Origin: JABMQB01 sp963677475
Lineage (GTDB): Bacteria; Bacteroidota; Bacteroidia; Bacteroidales; Prolixibacteraceae
NCBI GenBank assembly: GCA_963677475.2
Contig: CAXXQD010000007.1
Coordinates: 62,001-126,000 of the forward strand
Length of the DNA: 64,000 nt
Reading direction: 5' to 3'
The translations under genes were made by a program, and so were the position numbers. The notes below the pieces were generated by a model that was given only the letters and a program-made list of their open reading frames with translations, did no database searches and was not told the DNA's origin. Positions 53,115-62,979 of this stretch are shown here, piece by piece (positions within the stretch are counted from its first letter, which is position 1; each line of letters starts with the position of its first letter).

Positions 53115-55223
53115 TTAAATTTTGTCCTGATCTTGTGCCTGGATGGCTGTAATAACAACGGTATTGAAAATATCATCTACCGTACAACCGCGGCTTAAAT
53201 CATTTACCGGTTTATTCAATCCCTGCAACATTGGGCCAATGGCAATGGCACCCGTTTCACGTTGTACTGCTTTGTAAGTATTGTTTCCGGTATTTAAGTC
53301 GGGAAATACCAATACATTTGCCCGTCCTGCAACTTCCGAATTTGGCATTTTGCTTTTTCCCACTTTCGGATCAACGGCAGCATCGTATTGAATTGGCCCT
53401 TCCAGTTTTAAGTCAGGTCGGAGCTGAATTGCCTTTTCTGTGGCGGAACGAACTTTTTCAACTTCCAATCCACTCCCCGAAGTTCCGGAAGAGTATGATA
53501 GGAAAGCAACCCTCGGATCAATTCCAAAGGCTTTCGCCGATTCTGCCGATGAAATAGCTATCTCTGCCAATTGGTCGGCATTCGGGTTTACGTTTACCGC
53601 ACAATCGCCAAAAACAGAAACATGATCGTCAAGGCACATAAAAAATACAGATGACACTGTTGATACGCCAGGACGTGTTTTTACAAATTGTAATGCAGGG
53701 ATAATAGTATGTGCAGTTGTGTGGTCGGCACCTGAAACCATTCCATCAGCATGGCCTTTATAAACCATCATTGTTCCGAAATAGGAAACATCTAACATAG
53801 TATCTTCAGCCGAGGCTTCCGAAACATTTTTATGTTTTCGAAGCTCATAATAAGTGCGCCAGTAATCTTCAAAATGTTCCGAGGTTTCCGGATCGATAAT
53901 ATTAATTTTTTCCTCATCAAAAGCAACACCTGCACGAATTGCATTTGCCAGAATATCTTCTTTTTTGCCTAAAAGGGTAAGTTTCACAATGTTTTGTTCA
54001 ACGAGGCTCGCGGCGGCTTCCAAAATCCTGGCATCGGTACCCTCCGGCAAAACAATATGCTTGATGGACGATTTGGCTTTGGCCACCAAATTATATTGAA
54101 ACATTCGGGGAGCCATAACTTCCGTTTTGAAATTTTTAAACTTATCCAGTAAAAATTCCGCATCAACATTCTCTTCGAACGTAGAAATGCTTAACTCGAT
54201 TTTTCTGGTATCGCCCGGCCTGATTTTTGGCTTTACATTGGCAATTTTATTGGCAGTATCAAAGGTTACCTCTTCCACCAATATAATTGGAACAACGTTG
54301 CGCAATCCTTCAATTAGCCTAACAATTTGTTTTTCAGGGGCAATCCCACCAGTTATTACAATTCCGGAAATCGTAGGATAATTTGCCGATGCATTGGCCT
54401 GCAAAGCTCCCAACAAGATATCGGACCTGTCTCCGGGAGTTATTATAAGGCTGTTTTCTTCTACACGGTCAAGGTAATTTCGCAGTTGCATTGCCCCAAC
54501 ATCGTATTTATCAGCCTGTTTGTACATCAATGCTTTCCCAAAAAGTATTTTTCCTCCAATTTCCTCATATACCTCCTGAATAGTTGGACTGCTTAGGTTT
54601 TTCACTTCAGGGATAATCCCGATTACAGTATCAACCGGAATTACTTTGGTTAGTTCTGCCCGAATAACCGCAATATCGCTTTGAGGAACTCGGTTCATAA
54701 AAACTGCCTGGATTAAAACATCCTTTTGTGCGTATCTTTTTACTGCCAAATCAAGGTTGGCAACCGAATCCTTAATATCTTTCTTTCTTGCTGAACTTAC
54801 CAGGATTGTTGGGATTGAAAGGTTTCTTGCTATTTCAACATTTAAATCAAATTCGATATCCACCCCTTTACTTAAGAAATCGGATCCTTCTACAACCACC
54901 GCATCAAATTTGCTTTCGATATTTTTGTATTTCTCAATAATCATATCGATTAAACGATCCTCTTTCCCCAAGTTTTTATACTTCACCACCTGAGACATCG
55001 TAAACCCATAAGCTTCTTTGTACTCCATATCCAAATTAAAATACGTAAGCATTGTTTCGATATGGTTGTCTTTTTTCCCTTTTGGGAAATCATTAATAAT
55101 TGGTCTGAAATAACCAACCTTACCAACTTTTGAGAGCAGCGTTTTTACAACCCCCAATGCCACAACAGACCGACCCGTATGCGATTCGGTGTTTGTGATA
55201 TAAATTCCTGTTTTTACTTTCAC
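53115..55223 (-). CDS. pta: Phosphate acetyltransferase, long form
   Basis: Converts acetyl-CoA to acetyl phosphate. The three-domain long form is seen: an N-terminal BioD-like P-loop domain (GIYITNTESHTGRSVVALG, residues 6-24), a DRTGG regulatory domain (near 200-330), and the C-terminal PTA_PTB catalytic domain (about 375-695), with VLPEGTDARILEAA near 395 and the signature LSYSSGTSGSGLEVEKV near 600. A GTG at 55223 is the preferred start (702 residues); the frame could begin at TTG 55265, but the extra 14 residues do not resemble the family. It heads the pta-ackA operon and is divergent from the PAS histidine kinase. Confidence 0.93.
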   Translation of the reverse strand: MKVKTGIYITNTESHTGRSVVALGVVKTLLSKVGKVGYFRPIINDFPKGKKDNHIETMLTYFNLDMEYKEAYGFTMSQVVKYKNLGKEDRLIDMIIEKYKNIESKFDAVVVEGSDFLSKGVDIEFDLNVEIARNLSIPTILVSSARKKDIKDSVANLDLAVKRYAQKDVLIQAVFMNRVPQSDIAVIRAELTKVIPVDTVIGIIPEVKNLSSPTIQEVYEEIGGKILFGKALMYKQADKYDVGAMQLRNYLDRVEENSLIITPGDRSDILLGALQANASANYPTISGIVITGGIAPEKQIVRLIEGLRNVVPIILVEEVTFDTANKIANVKPKIRPGDTRKIELSISTFEENVDAEFLLDKFKNFKTEVMAPRMFQYNLVAKAKSSIKHIVLPEGTDARILEAAASLVEQNIVKLTLLGKKEDILANAIRAGVAFDEEKINIIDPETSEHFEDYWRTYYELRKHKNVSEASAEDTMLDVSYFGTMMVYKGHADGMVSGADHTTAHTIIPALQFVKTRPGVSTVSSVFFMCLDDHVSVFGDCAVNVNPNADQLAEIAISSAESAKAFGIDPRVAFLSYSSGTSGSGLEVEKVRSATEKAIQLRPDLKLEGPIQYDAAVDPKVGKSKMPNSEVAGRANVLVFPDLNTGNNTYKAVQRETGAIAIGPMLQGLNKPVNDLSRGCTVDDIFNTVVITAIQAQDQDKI

Positions 55224-55647
55224 AATGTTAAATAATCGTTTTACATCTATTAAACTGTTCACCAATTATTTATACCAACAATTGGAGATATAGTTGCCTG
55301 TATCCTAAAAAAGGAACAAACAAGCAGTTGAATTTGCGCGCGGCACAATATCCTCATCTTTTCAATACAACTATAGCAATGATTTAGTTGAATTGGATAA
55401 ATTTTACAAATGTTCTAAAAAAGCATCAAGAACCTTAACCGGAATTTTTAAATATTCCGTCTATTTATCCGGGCACAAAAATAGCAAAGTTTTTGGTTGG
55501 CATATAGAAATACATTCATTTACAAGGTAAGCTTAACACTTAATGAATACTCAACAAAAGAGATAATAAAAGTTCCCAAATAATGCCTGATAACATATTT
55601 GAAATATTGTCAGGTAGTTTTATCTTTCAACATAGAAATTGGAAAAG
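55224..55647. other. Divergent intergenic region, pta / histidine kinase
   Basis: About 420 bp with no gene seen. A hairpin at 55586-55614 (cctgataa...ttgtcagg, one G-T pair) lies 33 nt before the kinase ATG and could be an operator or leader structure. The rest is AT-rich. Confidence 0.5.
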
Positions 55648-56772
55648 ATGGGTATAAAAGAAGAATACACAGAATTTGCCTCGTCAGGGCGAAGTACAGA
55701 CAATGAATTAAAAAGGCAAGCAGAATTGTTCAAAAACAAAACGGATTTGACAACCATTTCCGATGCGATAGGTAAAATGATTGTCATCTTGAATAATCAT
55801 AGGCAAATAATTTACGCAAATAAGTTATTCTTGGAAATCGTTGGGATAAAAAACATAGATCCAATATTGGGGAAACGCCCGGGCGAAGCCATTTACTGCA
55901 AACATGCTTTATTAAGTTCTGGCGGATGTGGAACCACGGAGTTTTGTAAAACATGTGGTGCGGTAAATGCCATATTAGATGCACAACAAGGAATTCCGTC
56001 AACAAAAGAATGCAGAATAACAACAAAAAGTAATGATGCTTTGGATTTTCGTGTTTCAACAGCACCATACGTACTAGAGAATGAACAATTCACAATTTTT
56101 GCAATTAGCGATATCAGTGACGAAAAGCGCAAACAGGTTTTAGAAAGGGTATTTTTCCATGATGTCATGAACAGTGCTGGCGGTATTTCTGGCTTATCAG
56201 ACATCATGCAACAAATACAGGATCCTGATGAATTGAATGAATTATCACGCCTTATTCAAAGTGCTTCAAACAACCTAATTGAAGAGCTTCAGGCCCAAAA
56301 ACAGATAAGCTCTGCCGAAAGGGGTGATCTTAAACTTAAAACAATGGAAGTTGAATCTTTAAAAATACTCAAGGAACTTGGAAGTATTTATTCAAAGCAT
56401 GAAATTATTGCGGATAAAATCATACGCATCAATCCTGAATCTGAAAATGTAAAAGTCGGCTCAGACTTGGCATTGCTTAGAAGGGTTTTGGGCAATATGA
56501 TAAAAAATGCAATTGAAGCATCTTTGCCTAAAGGAACAATTACCTTATCCTGCCATAAAATCGATGAAAATATCCGGTTTTCAATACACAATTCTACGGT
56601 AATGCCCCGTGATATCCAATTACAACTTTTTAAAAGATCATTTACAACAAAAGGTGTCGGGAGAGGAATCGGCACATACAGCATGAAACTATTTGGAGAA
56701 AAATATTTAAAAGGAAAAGTGTGGTTCGAAAGTACAGAAGAAAAAGGAACAACCTTTTATTTAAGGCTTTAA
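55648..56772 (+). CDS. PAS-domain sensor histidine kinase with cysteine-rich sensor
   Basis: Soluble two-component sensor of 374 residues without membrane helices. The PAS domain (about 35-150) contains a cysteine cluster, YCKHALLSSGGCGTTEFCKTC near 86-106 (read as two adjoining pieces), suited to a redox or metal signal. The phospho-acceptor region is VFFHDVMNSAGGISGL near 168, an H-D-x-x-N type box. The ATPase domain has the N box LRRVLGNMIKNAIEAS near 275 and a late glycine stretch KGVGRGIGTYSMKLFG near 335, but the G1 box (DxGxG) is degenerate. The ATG at 55648 is preferred to TTG 55639. No response regulator gene adjoins. Confidence 0.85.
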   Translation: MGIKEEYTEFASSGRSTDNELKRQAELFKNKTDLTTISDAIGKMIVILNNHRQIIYANKLFLEIVGIKNIDPILGKRPGEAIYCKHALLSSGGCGTTEFCKTCGAVNAILDAQQGIPSTKECRITTKSNDALDFRVSTAPYVLENEQFTIFAISDISDEKRKQVLERVFFHDVMNSAGGISGLSDIMQQIQDPDELNELSRLIQSASNNLIEELQAQKQISSAERGDLKLKTMEVESLKILKELGSIYSKHEIIADKIIRINPESENVKVGSDLALLRRVLGNMIKNAIEASLPKGTITLSCHKIDENIRFSIHNSTVMPRDIQLQLFKRSFTTKGVGRGIGTYSMKLFGEKYLKGKVWFESTEEKGTTFYLRL

Positions 56773-56934
56773 ATCGAACATTCTATTTTAACGATTTATA
56801 ATAGTTTAATTTCTTAAAAAGTATTTCCCTCAAATTTTTCACAAGAAAGACTGTACAAACAAGACCTTTATCATTAATAGGATTATCAGGTTTTAAGTAT
56901 ATTTGTGTTTTGCAAAAATTTAAAGTTTAAAAAT

Positions 56935-58629
56935 ATGGTTAGAAAATTAAGGATTTTACTTGTTATAATTGCAGCATCAGCATTTTGGAGTGCCCAAACT
57001 ACTGTGGCTTGTACCAACTTCCTTGTTACAAAGGGGGCAACTGTTGATGGTTCCACAATGATTACATATGCTGCTGACTCGCACACATTATATGGTGAGT
57101 TATATTACCAGCCTGCAATGGACCACCCGGTTGGGGCAATGCGCGATATATTTGAATGGGATACCGGAAAATTTCTTGGACAAATAGAGGAAGTGCCTCA
57201 TACATATAGTGTGATTGGAAATATGAACGAATACCAACTTGCCATTGGTGAAACAACCTATGGAGGCAGAAGCGAACTTGCCAAACAAAGCGGTGCAATT
57301 ATGGACTATGGTAGTTTGATTTACGTTACCCTTCAGCGTGCAAAAACTGCCCGGGAAGCAATTAGCGTAATGGCCGAATTGGTTGAAAATTATGGCTATG
57401 CAAGCTCTGGCGAATCGTTTTCAATTGCCGATCCCAACGAAGTTTGGATTATGGAGCTAATTGGCAAAGGGGAAGGTGAAAAAGGCGCAGTTTGGGTTGC
57501 CGTAAAAATCCCTGATGGCTACGTTAGTGGACATGCCAACCAAGCCCGGATCACTACTTTCCCGTTAAACGACTCTAAAAATTGTGTTTATTCAAAAGAC
57601 GTTATCTCGTTTGCTCACGAAAAAGGATGGTTCGACGGAAAAAACAAAGATTTTAGTTTTTCCGATGTTTATGCACCTGTCGATTTTGGTGGTGCACGTT
57701 TTTGCGACGCACGTGTTTGGGCTGGCTTTAACAAAGTTACAAGCGGAATGGACCAATATACCGAATATGCAAAAGGAGTTGTTGAACACAGCGGAGAAAA
57801 CAATTTCCCTGAAAACCGGATTCCTTTATGGGTAAAACCCGATAAAAAGTTAACCGTTCAGGATGTTATGGGTATGATGCGTGACCATTTTGAAGGAACC
57901 GAACTGGACATGACAAATGATATTGGAGCAGGACCTTATAAATTGCCTTATCGTTGGAGAGGATTAACATGGCAAGTTGACTCGACAGAGTATTGCAACG
58001 AAAGGGCTATCTCAACCCAACAAACCGGATTTTCGTTTGTGGCGCAATGCCGCTCCTGGTTACCTGATCCTGTAGGTGGTATACTTTGGTTTGGTGTAGA
58101 CGATGCATATAGCACCTGTTATGCCCCGATGTACTGTGGAATAAACAAAATACCTGATTGTTTCAAAGTTGGCAATGGCGACATGCTTACTTATAGCGAA
58201 ACTTCGGCATTTTGGGCATTTAACTTTGTAAGTAATTTTACCTACCTGCGCTACAGCGACATGATCGTAGATGTACAAAAAGTCCAAAAGAAACTTGAAG
58301 ATAAATTTGTAAATTATGTGCCGGTAATTGACAGAGCCGCTGAAACGTTATACAATGAACAAGGCGAAGAAATGGCACGACAGTTTATTTCCGAATATTC
58401 GGTAAACGAAGCAACTGCAATGACCAATGAATGGAAAAATCTCGGACAATACCTGCTCGTAAAATACATGGATGGCAATATAAAAAGGGAAAAAGACGGG
58501 AAATTTGAACGCACAGAAACCGGAATGCCACCCGGTCCGCTACAACCCGGATATCCTGCCTGGTGGTACGAAGCAATTGTTAAAAGTACCGGAGACCATT
58601 TTAAAGTTAGTGGATCGGCAGGTCATTAA
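56935..58629 (+). CDS. Secreted C69-family peptidase (dipeptidase)
   Basis: N-terminal-nucleophile hydrolase of the dipeptidase A type. A signal peptide covers about residues 1-25, and the predicted new N-terminus starts at Cys26 in ACTNFLVTKGATVDGSTM; the cysteine is the family nucleophile and so must be exposed by processing. Further conserved parts are NEYQLAIGETTYGGR near 95 and GHANQARITTFP near 200. The ATG at 56935 is used because an upstream GTG (56905) lies in the TATATTTG promoter element (56898-56905). At 564 residues it fits the Bacteroidota members. It is probably periplasmic, degrading dipeptides for nutrition. Confidence 0.9.
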   Translation: MVRKLRILLVIIAASAFWSAQTTVACTNFLVTKGATVDGSTMITYAADSHTLYGELYYQPAMDHPVGAMRDIFEWDTGKFLGQIEEVPHTYSVIGNMNEYQLAIGETTYGGRSELAKQSGAIMDYGSLIYVTLQRAKTAREAISVMAELVENYGYASSGESFSIADPNEVWIMELIGKGEGEKGAVWVAVKIPDGYVSGHANQARITTFPLNDSKNCVYSKDVISFAHEKGWFDGKNKDFSFSDVYAPVDFGGARFCDARVWAGFNKVTSGMDQYTEYAKGVVEHSGENNFPENRIPLWVKPDKKLTVQDVMGMMRDHFEGTELDMTNDIGAGPYKLPYRWRGLTWQVDSTEYCNERAISTQQTGFSFVAQCRSWLPDPVGGILWFGVDDAYSTCYAPMYCGINKIPDCFKVGNGDMLTYSETSAFWAFNFVSNFTYLRYSDMIVDVQKVQKKLEDKFVNYVPVIDRAAETLYNEQGEEMARQFISEYSVNEATAMTNEWKNLGQYLLVKYMDGNIKREKDGKFERTETGMPPGPLQPGYPAWWYEAIVKSTGDHFKVSGSAGH

Positions 58630-58662
58630 TTTGATTTAATTGTCCTTCTTTACAGTAAAATG

Positions 58663-58692
58663 TTTGGCGTATGAAAAAAAATACTAATTTTG
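58663..58692 (+). promoter_or_regulatory. Promoter of rplS
   Basis: TTTG at 58663-58666 and TAATTTTG at 58685-58692, with an 18-bp spacer, match the Bacteroidota consensus. The leader to the ATG is about 65 nt. Confidence 0.65.
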
Positions 58693-58763
58693 CGCCGAAT
58701 TTAATAGCAATCTCTTATCGTCAATTGACGGGTAATATTGCCAACTTATAAAATATCAGAACA

Positions 58764-59111
58764 ATGGATTTAATTAGAATTGTTGAAAATTCTTTCGAAG
58801 CTCAGGCTGAGCAACCAAAATTTGGAGCAGGTGATACCATTACCGTGCATTATAAAATTAGAGAGGGAAACAAAGAAAGGATTCAGAATTTCCGTGGAGT
58901 GGTTATTCAAATTAAGGGAAGTGGCGCTTCAAAAACATTTACAATACGTAAAATGTCAGGCAACGTTGGTGTAGAAAGGATTATTCCTTTAAGCTCACCA
59001 TTTATTGACAGTATTGAAGTTAACAAACATGGTAGTGTTCGTAGAAAAAGAATTTATTACCTTCGTGAACTTACCGGTAAAAAAGCCAGGATCAAAGAAA
59101 AAAGATTCTAA
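58764..59111 (+). CDS. rplS: 50S ribosomal protein L19
   Basis: Ribosomal protein at the 30S-50S interface. The 115-residue length is standard. The family core FGAGDTITVHYKIREGNKER, IQNFRGVVI, GVERIIPLSSPFIDSIEV and RKRIYYLRELTGKKARIKE is intact. Here it stands alone with its own promoter and terminator, without trmD or rimM. Confidence 0.97.
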   Translation: MDLIRIVENSFEAQAEQPKFGAGDTITVHYKIREGNKERIQNFRGVVIQIKGSGASKTFTIRKMSGNVGVERIIPLSSPFIDSIEVNKHGSVRRKRIYYLRELTGKKARIKEKRF

Positions 59112-59131
59112 AAAGAAACTAAGAGATATCA

Positions 59132-59164
59132 AAAGGCTTTCATCAATATGGAAGCCTTTTTTGT
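59132..59164 (+). terminator. Terminator after rplS
   Basis: Arms aaaggctt (59133-59140) and aagccttt (59153-59160) are followed by a T run. Confidence 0.85.
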
Positions 59165-59288
59165 TTCCCTCTATACAGGAAGAATTACTAAAACACATTT
59201 CAACTACCTTCAAAATATCCGAAATACATGACAATCATCAAATATTTATATCGATGATTTTACCTTCTTTTGCGAAAAATTTAGGGAT

Positions 59289-60218
59289 ATGGCATTTTTA
59301 ACAAAGAACAAACTTTTTAGCAGAAAATGGTTTATCGATTATACACTAATTTCTGTAGGGGCATTTATACTCGCGGCCGGATTTGTATACTTCATCGTAC
59401 CTCATAAAATTGTACCGGGTGGTGTTTATGGTATAGCTATTATTGTTCATCACCTAACGAAAGGCCTATTTTCTTTTTGGCCAGATGGCTTTCCAATTGG
59501 ACTGTTCGGATTGCTCCTGAATATTCCGCTCACAATTGCTGGAATTAAAATATTGGGGCCCCGCTTTGGGGTTAAAACAGTGGTCGGCTTTATTCTTTCA
59601 TCTGTATTTATCGATTCGATAACCTATTTGAGGCCTTCGGGCGATGCCCCGTTGGTTACCGATGTTTTGTTATCATGCATATTTGGGGGCGTATTGATTG
59701 GGTTTGGCCTTGGACTTATTTTTAAATCAAGGGCTACCTCAGGAGGATCGGATATTATTGCAATGATTTTGGCAAAATATACCAAACTTCAACTCGGTAA
59801 ATTAATGATTTACGTTGATTCAGCCATTGTGCTTATTGCACTTGCAGCTTTTCAAGATTGGCATATTCCTCTGTATTCCTTAATTGTTATTTATATTTCG
59901 GGCAGGGCAATCGATCTTACCCTTGAAGGTTCCGACTACAATAAAGCGCTGATGATTATTTCGAAAAAACACAAAGAAATTAAACACAAGCTGCTTGTCG
60001 ATCTCGAACGGGGAGGAACCTATTTAAGTGGGCAAGGAATGTTTTCGGGCGAAGAAAAGCAGGTGATTTATACGGTTGTTAGCCGACGTGAAGTTGCAAT
60101 CCTTGAAGAATTTATTAGCAAAATTGATCCTGATGCATTTATTACCGTTACCGACGCAAAGGAGATTTTAGGGGAAGGTTTTCAAAGTTTAAAGAATAAG
60201 GTAGATCCGGATTCTTGA
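59289..60218 (+). CDS. YitT-family membrane protein
   Basis: A 309-residue inner-membrane protein with five or six helices in two related blocks (GAFILAAGFVYFIVPHKIVPGG is seen in part near 17-37, and GLIFKSRATSGGSDIIAMIL near 143-162), followed by a cytoplasmic DUF2179 domain (about 220-300) with KQVIYTVVSRREVAILEEFI near 257. Members are widespread, sometimes linked to formate or amino-acid related traits, but their substrate is not established. It starts at ATG. Confidence 0.88.
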   Translation: MAFLTKNKLFSRKWFIDYTLISVGAFILAAGFVYFIVPHKIVPGGVYGIAIIVHHLTKGLFSFWPDGFPIGLFGLLLNIPLTIAGIKILGPRFGVKTVVGFILSSVFIDSITYLRPSGDAPLVTDVLLSCIFGGVLIGFGLGLIFKSRATSGGSDIIAMILAKYTKLQLGKLMIYVDSAIVLIALAAFQDWHIPLYSLIVIYISGRAIDLTLEGSDYNKALMIISKKHKEIKHKLLVDLERGGTYLSGQGMFSGEEKQVIYTVVSRREVAILEEFISKIDPDAFITVTDAKEILGEGFQSLKNKVDPDS

Positions 60219-60341
60219 TGAAAAACAACAAATTGAAGGATTTTATGTTAAAGAACTTCATACAATGCGAAGCCACAAGTTACAGTCTTTTAGATCATTT
60301 TTAGTAATTTTGATACCATCATATTGCTAGAATAAACCGCC

Positions 60342-62633
60342 ATGAGAAGTTTTTTGTCCCTCCTTTTAATAGTTTGCATAAGTGTATCGCTCTCAAATGC
60401 CCAAAAAGTTGGTTTGGTTTTGAGTGGTGGCGGTGCCAAAGGATTCGCACACATAGGTGTTATCCGGGTTCTGGAAGAAAACAATATACCAATCGATTAT
60501 GTTACCGGAACTTCAATTGGGGCAATTGTTGGTGCGCTTTATGCTTCAGGTTATTCGCCCGATGAAATGGAAGAATTATTTAAATCAGACGCATTTTATT
60601 TCTGGTCAACAGGGCAAATTCAGGAAGAATACCGTTATTTTTTCAAAAAGCAGGAAGAAGATCCCGGCTGGATCCAGATTAACATGAAAAAAAAGGACGA
60701 CAAATTAAAATTCCTGTTGCCTACAAACATCATCCCCCAGGAACAAATGGATTTTGCATTTATGGAGTTATTGGCAAGTACCAATGCAGTGTGCGAATAT
60801 AACTTCGATAAACTGATGGTCCCATTCAGATGTGTCGCTGCCGATGTGTACAAAAACGAAGCTGTGGTATTAAAAGATGGAGATCTTGGCGCGGCAGTGC
60901 GTGCTTCAATGACAGTTCCATTATATTTCAAGCCAATTAAAATTAATGGCAACCTAATGTTTGACGGAGGTATTTTTAATAATTTCCCGAAAAATGTAAT
61001 GACCGATGTGTTTAAGCCTGATATTATTATTGGGCACAAAGTTGCCGATGAAGTCCTCCGTCCCGAATCAGACGATATCAAAGTCCAGATTTCGAACCTG
61101 ATTATGCGCCCAACAGATTATTCCATTGCCGATGGAGATGGGATTTTATTAGAAACTAAATTTAAAAATGTTGGTTTGCTCGACTTTGATAAAATTGAAA
61201 CCACCGAAAATGCAGGTGTTGCAACCGTCATGGAACATCTTGACAGTATAAAAACCATGGTAAAAAGACGTGTTTCACTGGAAGAAATAAACAGAAAGCG
61301 AAAACTATTTAACGATAAAAAACCGGATTTGCTTTTTCAGAATTTTCAGGTGGAAGGAGTTACGGATGCCACACAAAGAAAGTTTATCATCCAATCAATT
61401 AAGCACAGGTCAAATGCTATTTCAATCCATACTTTTCGAAAAGAATACTTCAAACTGGTTGCAGATGAGCAAATTAAATCGATGCGGCCAGTGACCTATT
61501 ATAACAAACAAACGGGATTTTTCGATGTACATTTGATTGTTGAACCACAAAAAAAACTGGAAGTGAACATTGGTGGCAACGTATCAACAAAACCAATAAA
61601 CCAGGGCTTTTTCGGGGTCGATTACCGTGTATTTCGAAACAGGGCTTATACTTTGAGTTCAAATATGTATTTTGGGCGTTTTTACAGTTCCTTTAAATTT
61701 GGCGGCAGGATTGATTATCCAACCCAGCTCCCGTTTTACCTTTCAGCATATTCTACCCTCAATCGTTGGGATTATTTTGCGAGCAGTAGTGAACTGTTCT
61801 TTGAAGATGTTCGTCCGCCCTATATCATAAGAAATGAATTCAATTTCAGGGCCGATGCCGGTTTTCCGCTTAGCGTAACCAGTAAGTTAAGCGCGGGTAT
61901 TAGTTACTCAAATGCAAGAGACGAATACTATCAAACCAAAATATTCAACCAGGATGATGTGCCCGACAACACCGACTTCAATGCTTATGCCACCCACCTG
62001 AGCATTGAACGTAATTCACTAAACAGCAAGCAGTTTGCTACCGAGGGCTCACATAAATACTTTAGCATCAAATATATTACCGGAAATGAAAATAATTATC
62101 CGGGCACTACGTCAAATTTAACAGCTGAGACTAAAAGAAGCCATCAATATTATTTGCTTGAGGCATCCTTCGATAAATATGTCCCTATTGGAAAAAGGTT
62201 CACTCTCGGATCGTTAGTGGAAGGCGTTTACAGCAATAAAAAATTGTTCAGCAACTATACTTCAACAATGCTGTCGGCACCGGGATTCACCCCTACTCCG
62301 CACAGTAAAGCCATGTTTGTTGAAAATTACCACGCCAATAAGTACCTTGCTGCCGGACTTAAAGGCATTTTTCATTTAGATGATCAATTACAATTTCGTT
62401 TAGAAGGATATTATTTCACCCCGATAAAGACCATTGAACGTGACGAAAACAATTTGGCCTATTATAATGAAAAAGCATTTACCGATTTCAAGTTTCAGGC
62501 TTTGGCTGCTTTGGTTTATCATACCGGATCGTTCCCGATTAGTTTAATGGTGAATTATTATGAAAAGCCCGATACAAGAGTCTATGTCACCTTAAACGTT
62601 GGGTATATTTTATTCAACAAAAGAGGATTTTAA
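60342..62633 (+). CDS. Patatin-like phospholipase with outer-membrane barrel
   Basis: A 763-residue surface or periplasmic lipase-barrel fusion of the PlpD type. After a signal peptide (1-20, ending SNA) the patatin domain has the oxyanion loop SGGGAKGFAHIG (near 27-38), the nucleophile elbow GTSIGAIVGAL with Ser (near 57-67) and DGGIFNNFP with the second catalytic Asp (near 208). A POTRA-like segment (about 330-400) leads to a C-terminal 16-strand barrel of the Omp85 superfamily, ending YVTLNVGYILFNKRGF. A -7-like TAATTTTG lies at 60305-60312. It may hydrolyse phospholipids at or outside the outer membrane. Its last four bases overlap the convergent PAS gene. Confidence 0.9.
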   Translation: MRSFLSLLLIVCISVSLSNAQKVGLVLSGGGAKGFAHIGVIRVLEENNIPIDYVTGTSIGAIVGALYASGYSPDEMEELFKSDAFYFWSTGQIQEEYRYFFKKQEEDPGWIQINMKKKDDKLKFLLPTNIIPQEQMDFAFMELLASTNAVCEYNFDKLMVPFRCVAADVYKNEAVVLKDGDLGAAVRASMTVPLYFKPIKINGNLMFDGGIFNNFPKNVMTDVFKPDIIIGHKVADEVLRPESDDIKVQISNLIMRPTDYSIADGDGILLETKFKNVGLLDFDKIETTENAGVATVMEHLDSIKTMVKRRVSLEEINRKRKLFNDKKPDLLFQNFQVEGVTDATQRKFIIQSIKHRSNAISIHTFRKEYFKLVADEQIKSMRPVTYYNKQTGFFDVHLIVEPQKKLEVNIGGNVSTKPINQGFFGVDYRVFRNRAYTLSSNMYFGRFYSSFKFGGRIDYPTQLPFYLSAYSTLNRWDYFASSSELFFEDVRPPYIIRNEFNFRADAGFPLSVTSKLSAGISYSNARDEYYQTKIFNQDDVPDNTDFNAYATHLSIERNSLNSKQFATEGSHKYFSIKYITGNENNYPGTTSNLTAETKRSHQYYLLEASFDKYVPIGKRFTLGSLVEGVYSNKKLFSNYTSTMLSAPGFTPTPHSKAMFVENYHANKYLAAGLKGIFHLDDQLQFRLEGYYFTPIKTIERDENNLAYYNEKAFTDFKFQALAALVYHTGSFPISLMVNYYEKPDTRVYVTLNVGYILFNKRGF

Positions 62634-62974
62634 GTGGAATGTTTATGATGCAGCATATCGTTTGGCAACACAAATGAAATTTCAATTATCCCGGAGAATA
62701 CCCCGTCTTTCATCCATGGTTTTTGGGCAATAACTTTCTTGACACCATTTTTCTCGGTTGTATAAATGTTTTCTGTTGGTTCAGCAAGCATCTTCAAAAG
62801 TTTGCTCCTGGAAGGTTCCGGATGGCATTCGATCAAACTATTACCAATTAAACGCTCACCTCCATATTTTTGAAATTGTTCGATGGCTAACTTATTCATA
62901 TAAACAAGAATACCTTTAAGGTCACAAACGGTAACGGCTGCACTTAATTCATATGCCCAATCAATGTTGCCCAT
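62630..62974 (-). CDS. Single PAS-domain protein
   Basis: A 114-residue protein consisting of one PAS sensor fold. Typical parts are the start AVTVCDLKGILVYMNKLAIE (14-33), a GNSLIECHPEPSRSKL stretch near 44-59 and the final strands EISFVLP. No output domain is attached, so it must act by binding a partner. It begins five nt after the stop of the GH16-like gene and is probably co-transcribed with it. Confidence 0.75.
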   Translation of the reverse strand: MGNIDWAYELSAAVTVCDLKGILVYMNKLAIEQFQKYGGERLIGNSLIECHPEPSRSKLLKMLAEPTENIYTTEKNGVKKVIAQKPWMKDGVFSGIIEISFVLPNDMLHHKHST

Positions 62975-62979
62975 ACCAT

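Noticed and set aside
56905..56934. GTG start for the C69 peptidase
   Set aside because: The GTG shares its first base with the TATATTTG promoter box; ATG 56935 directly precedes a good signal peptide.
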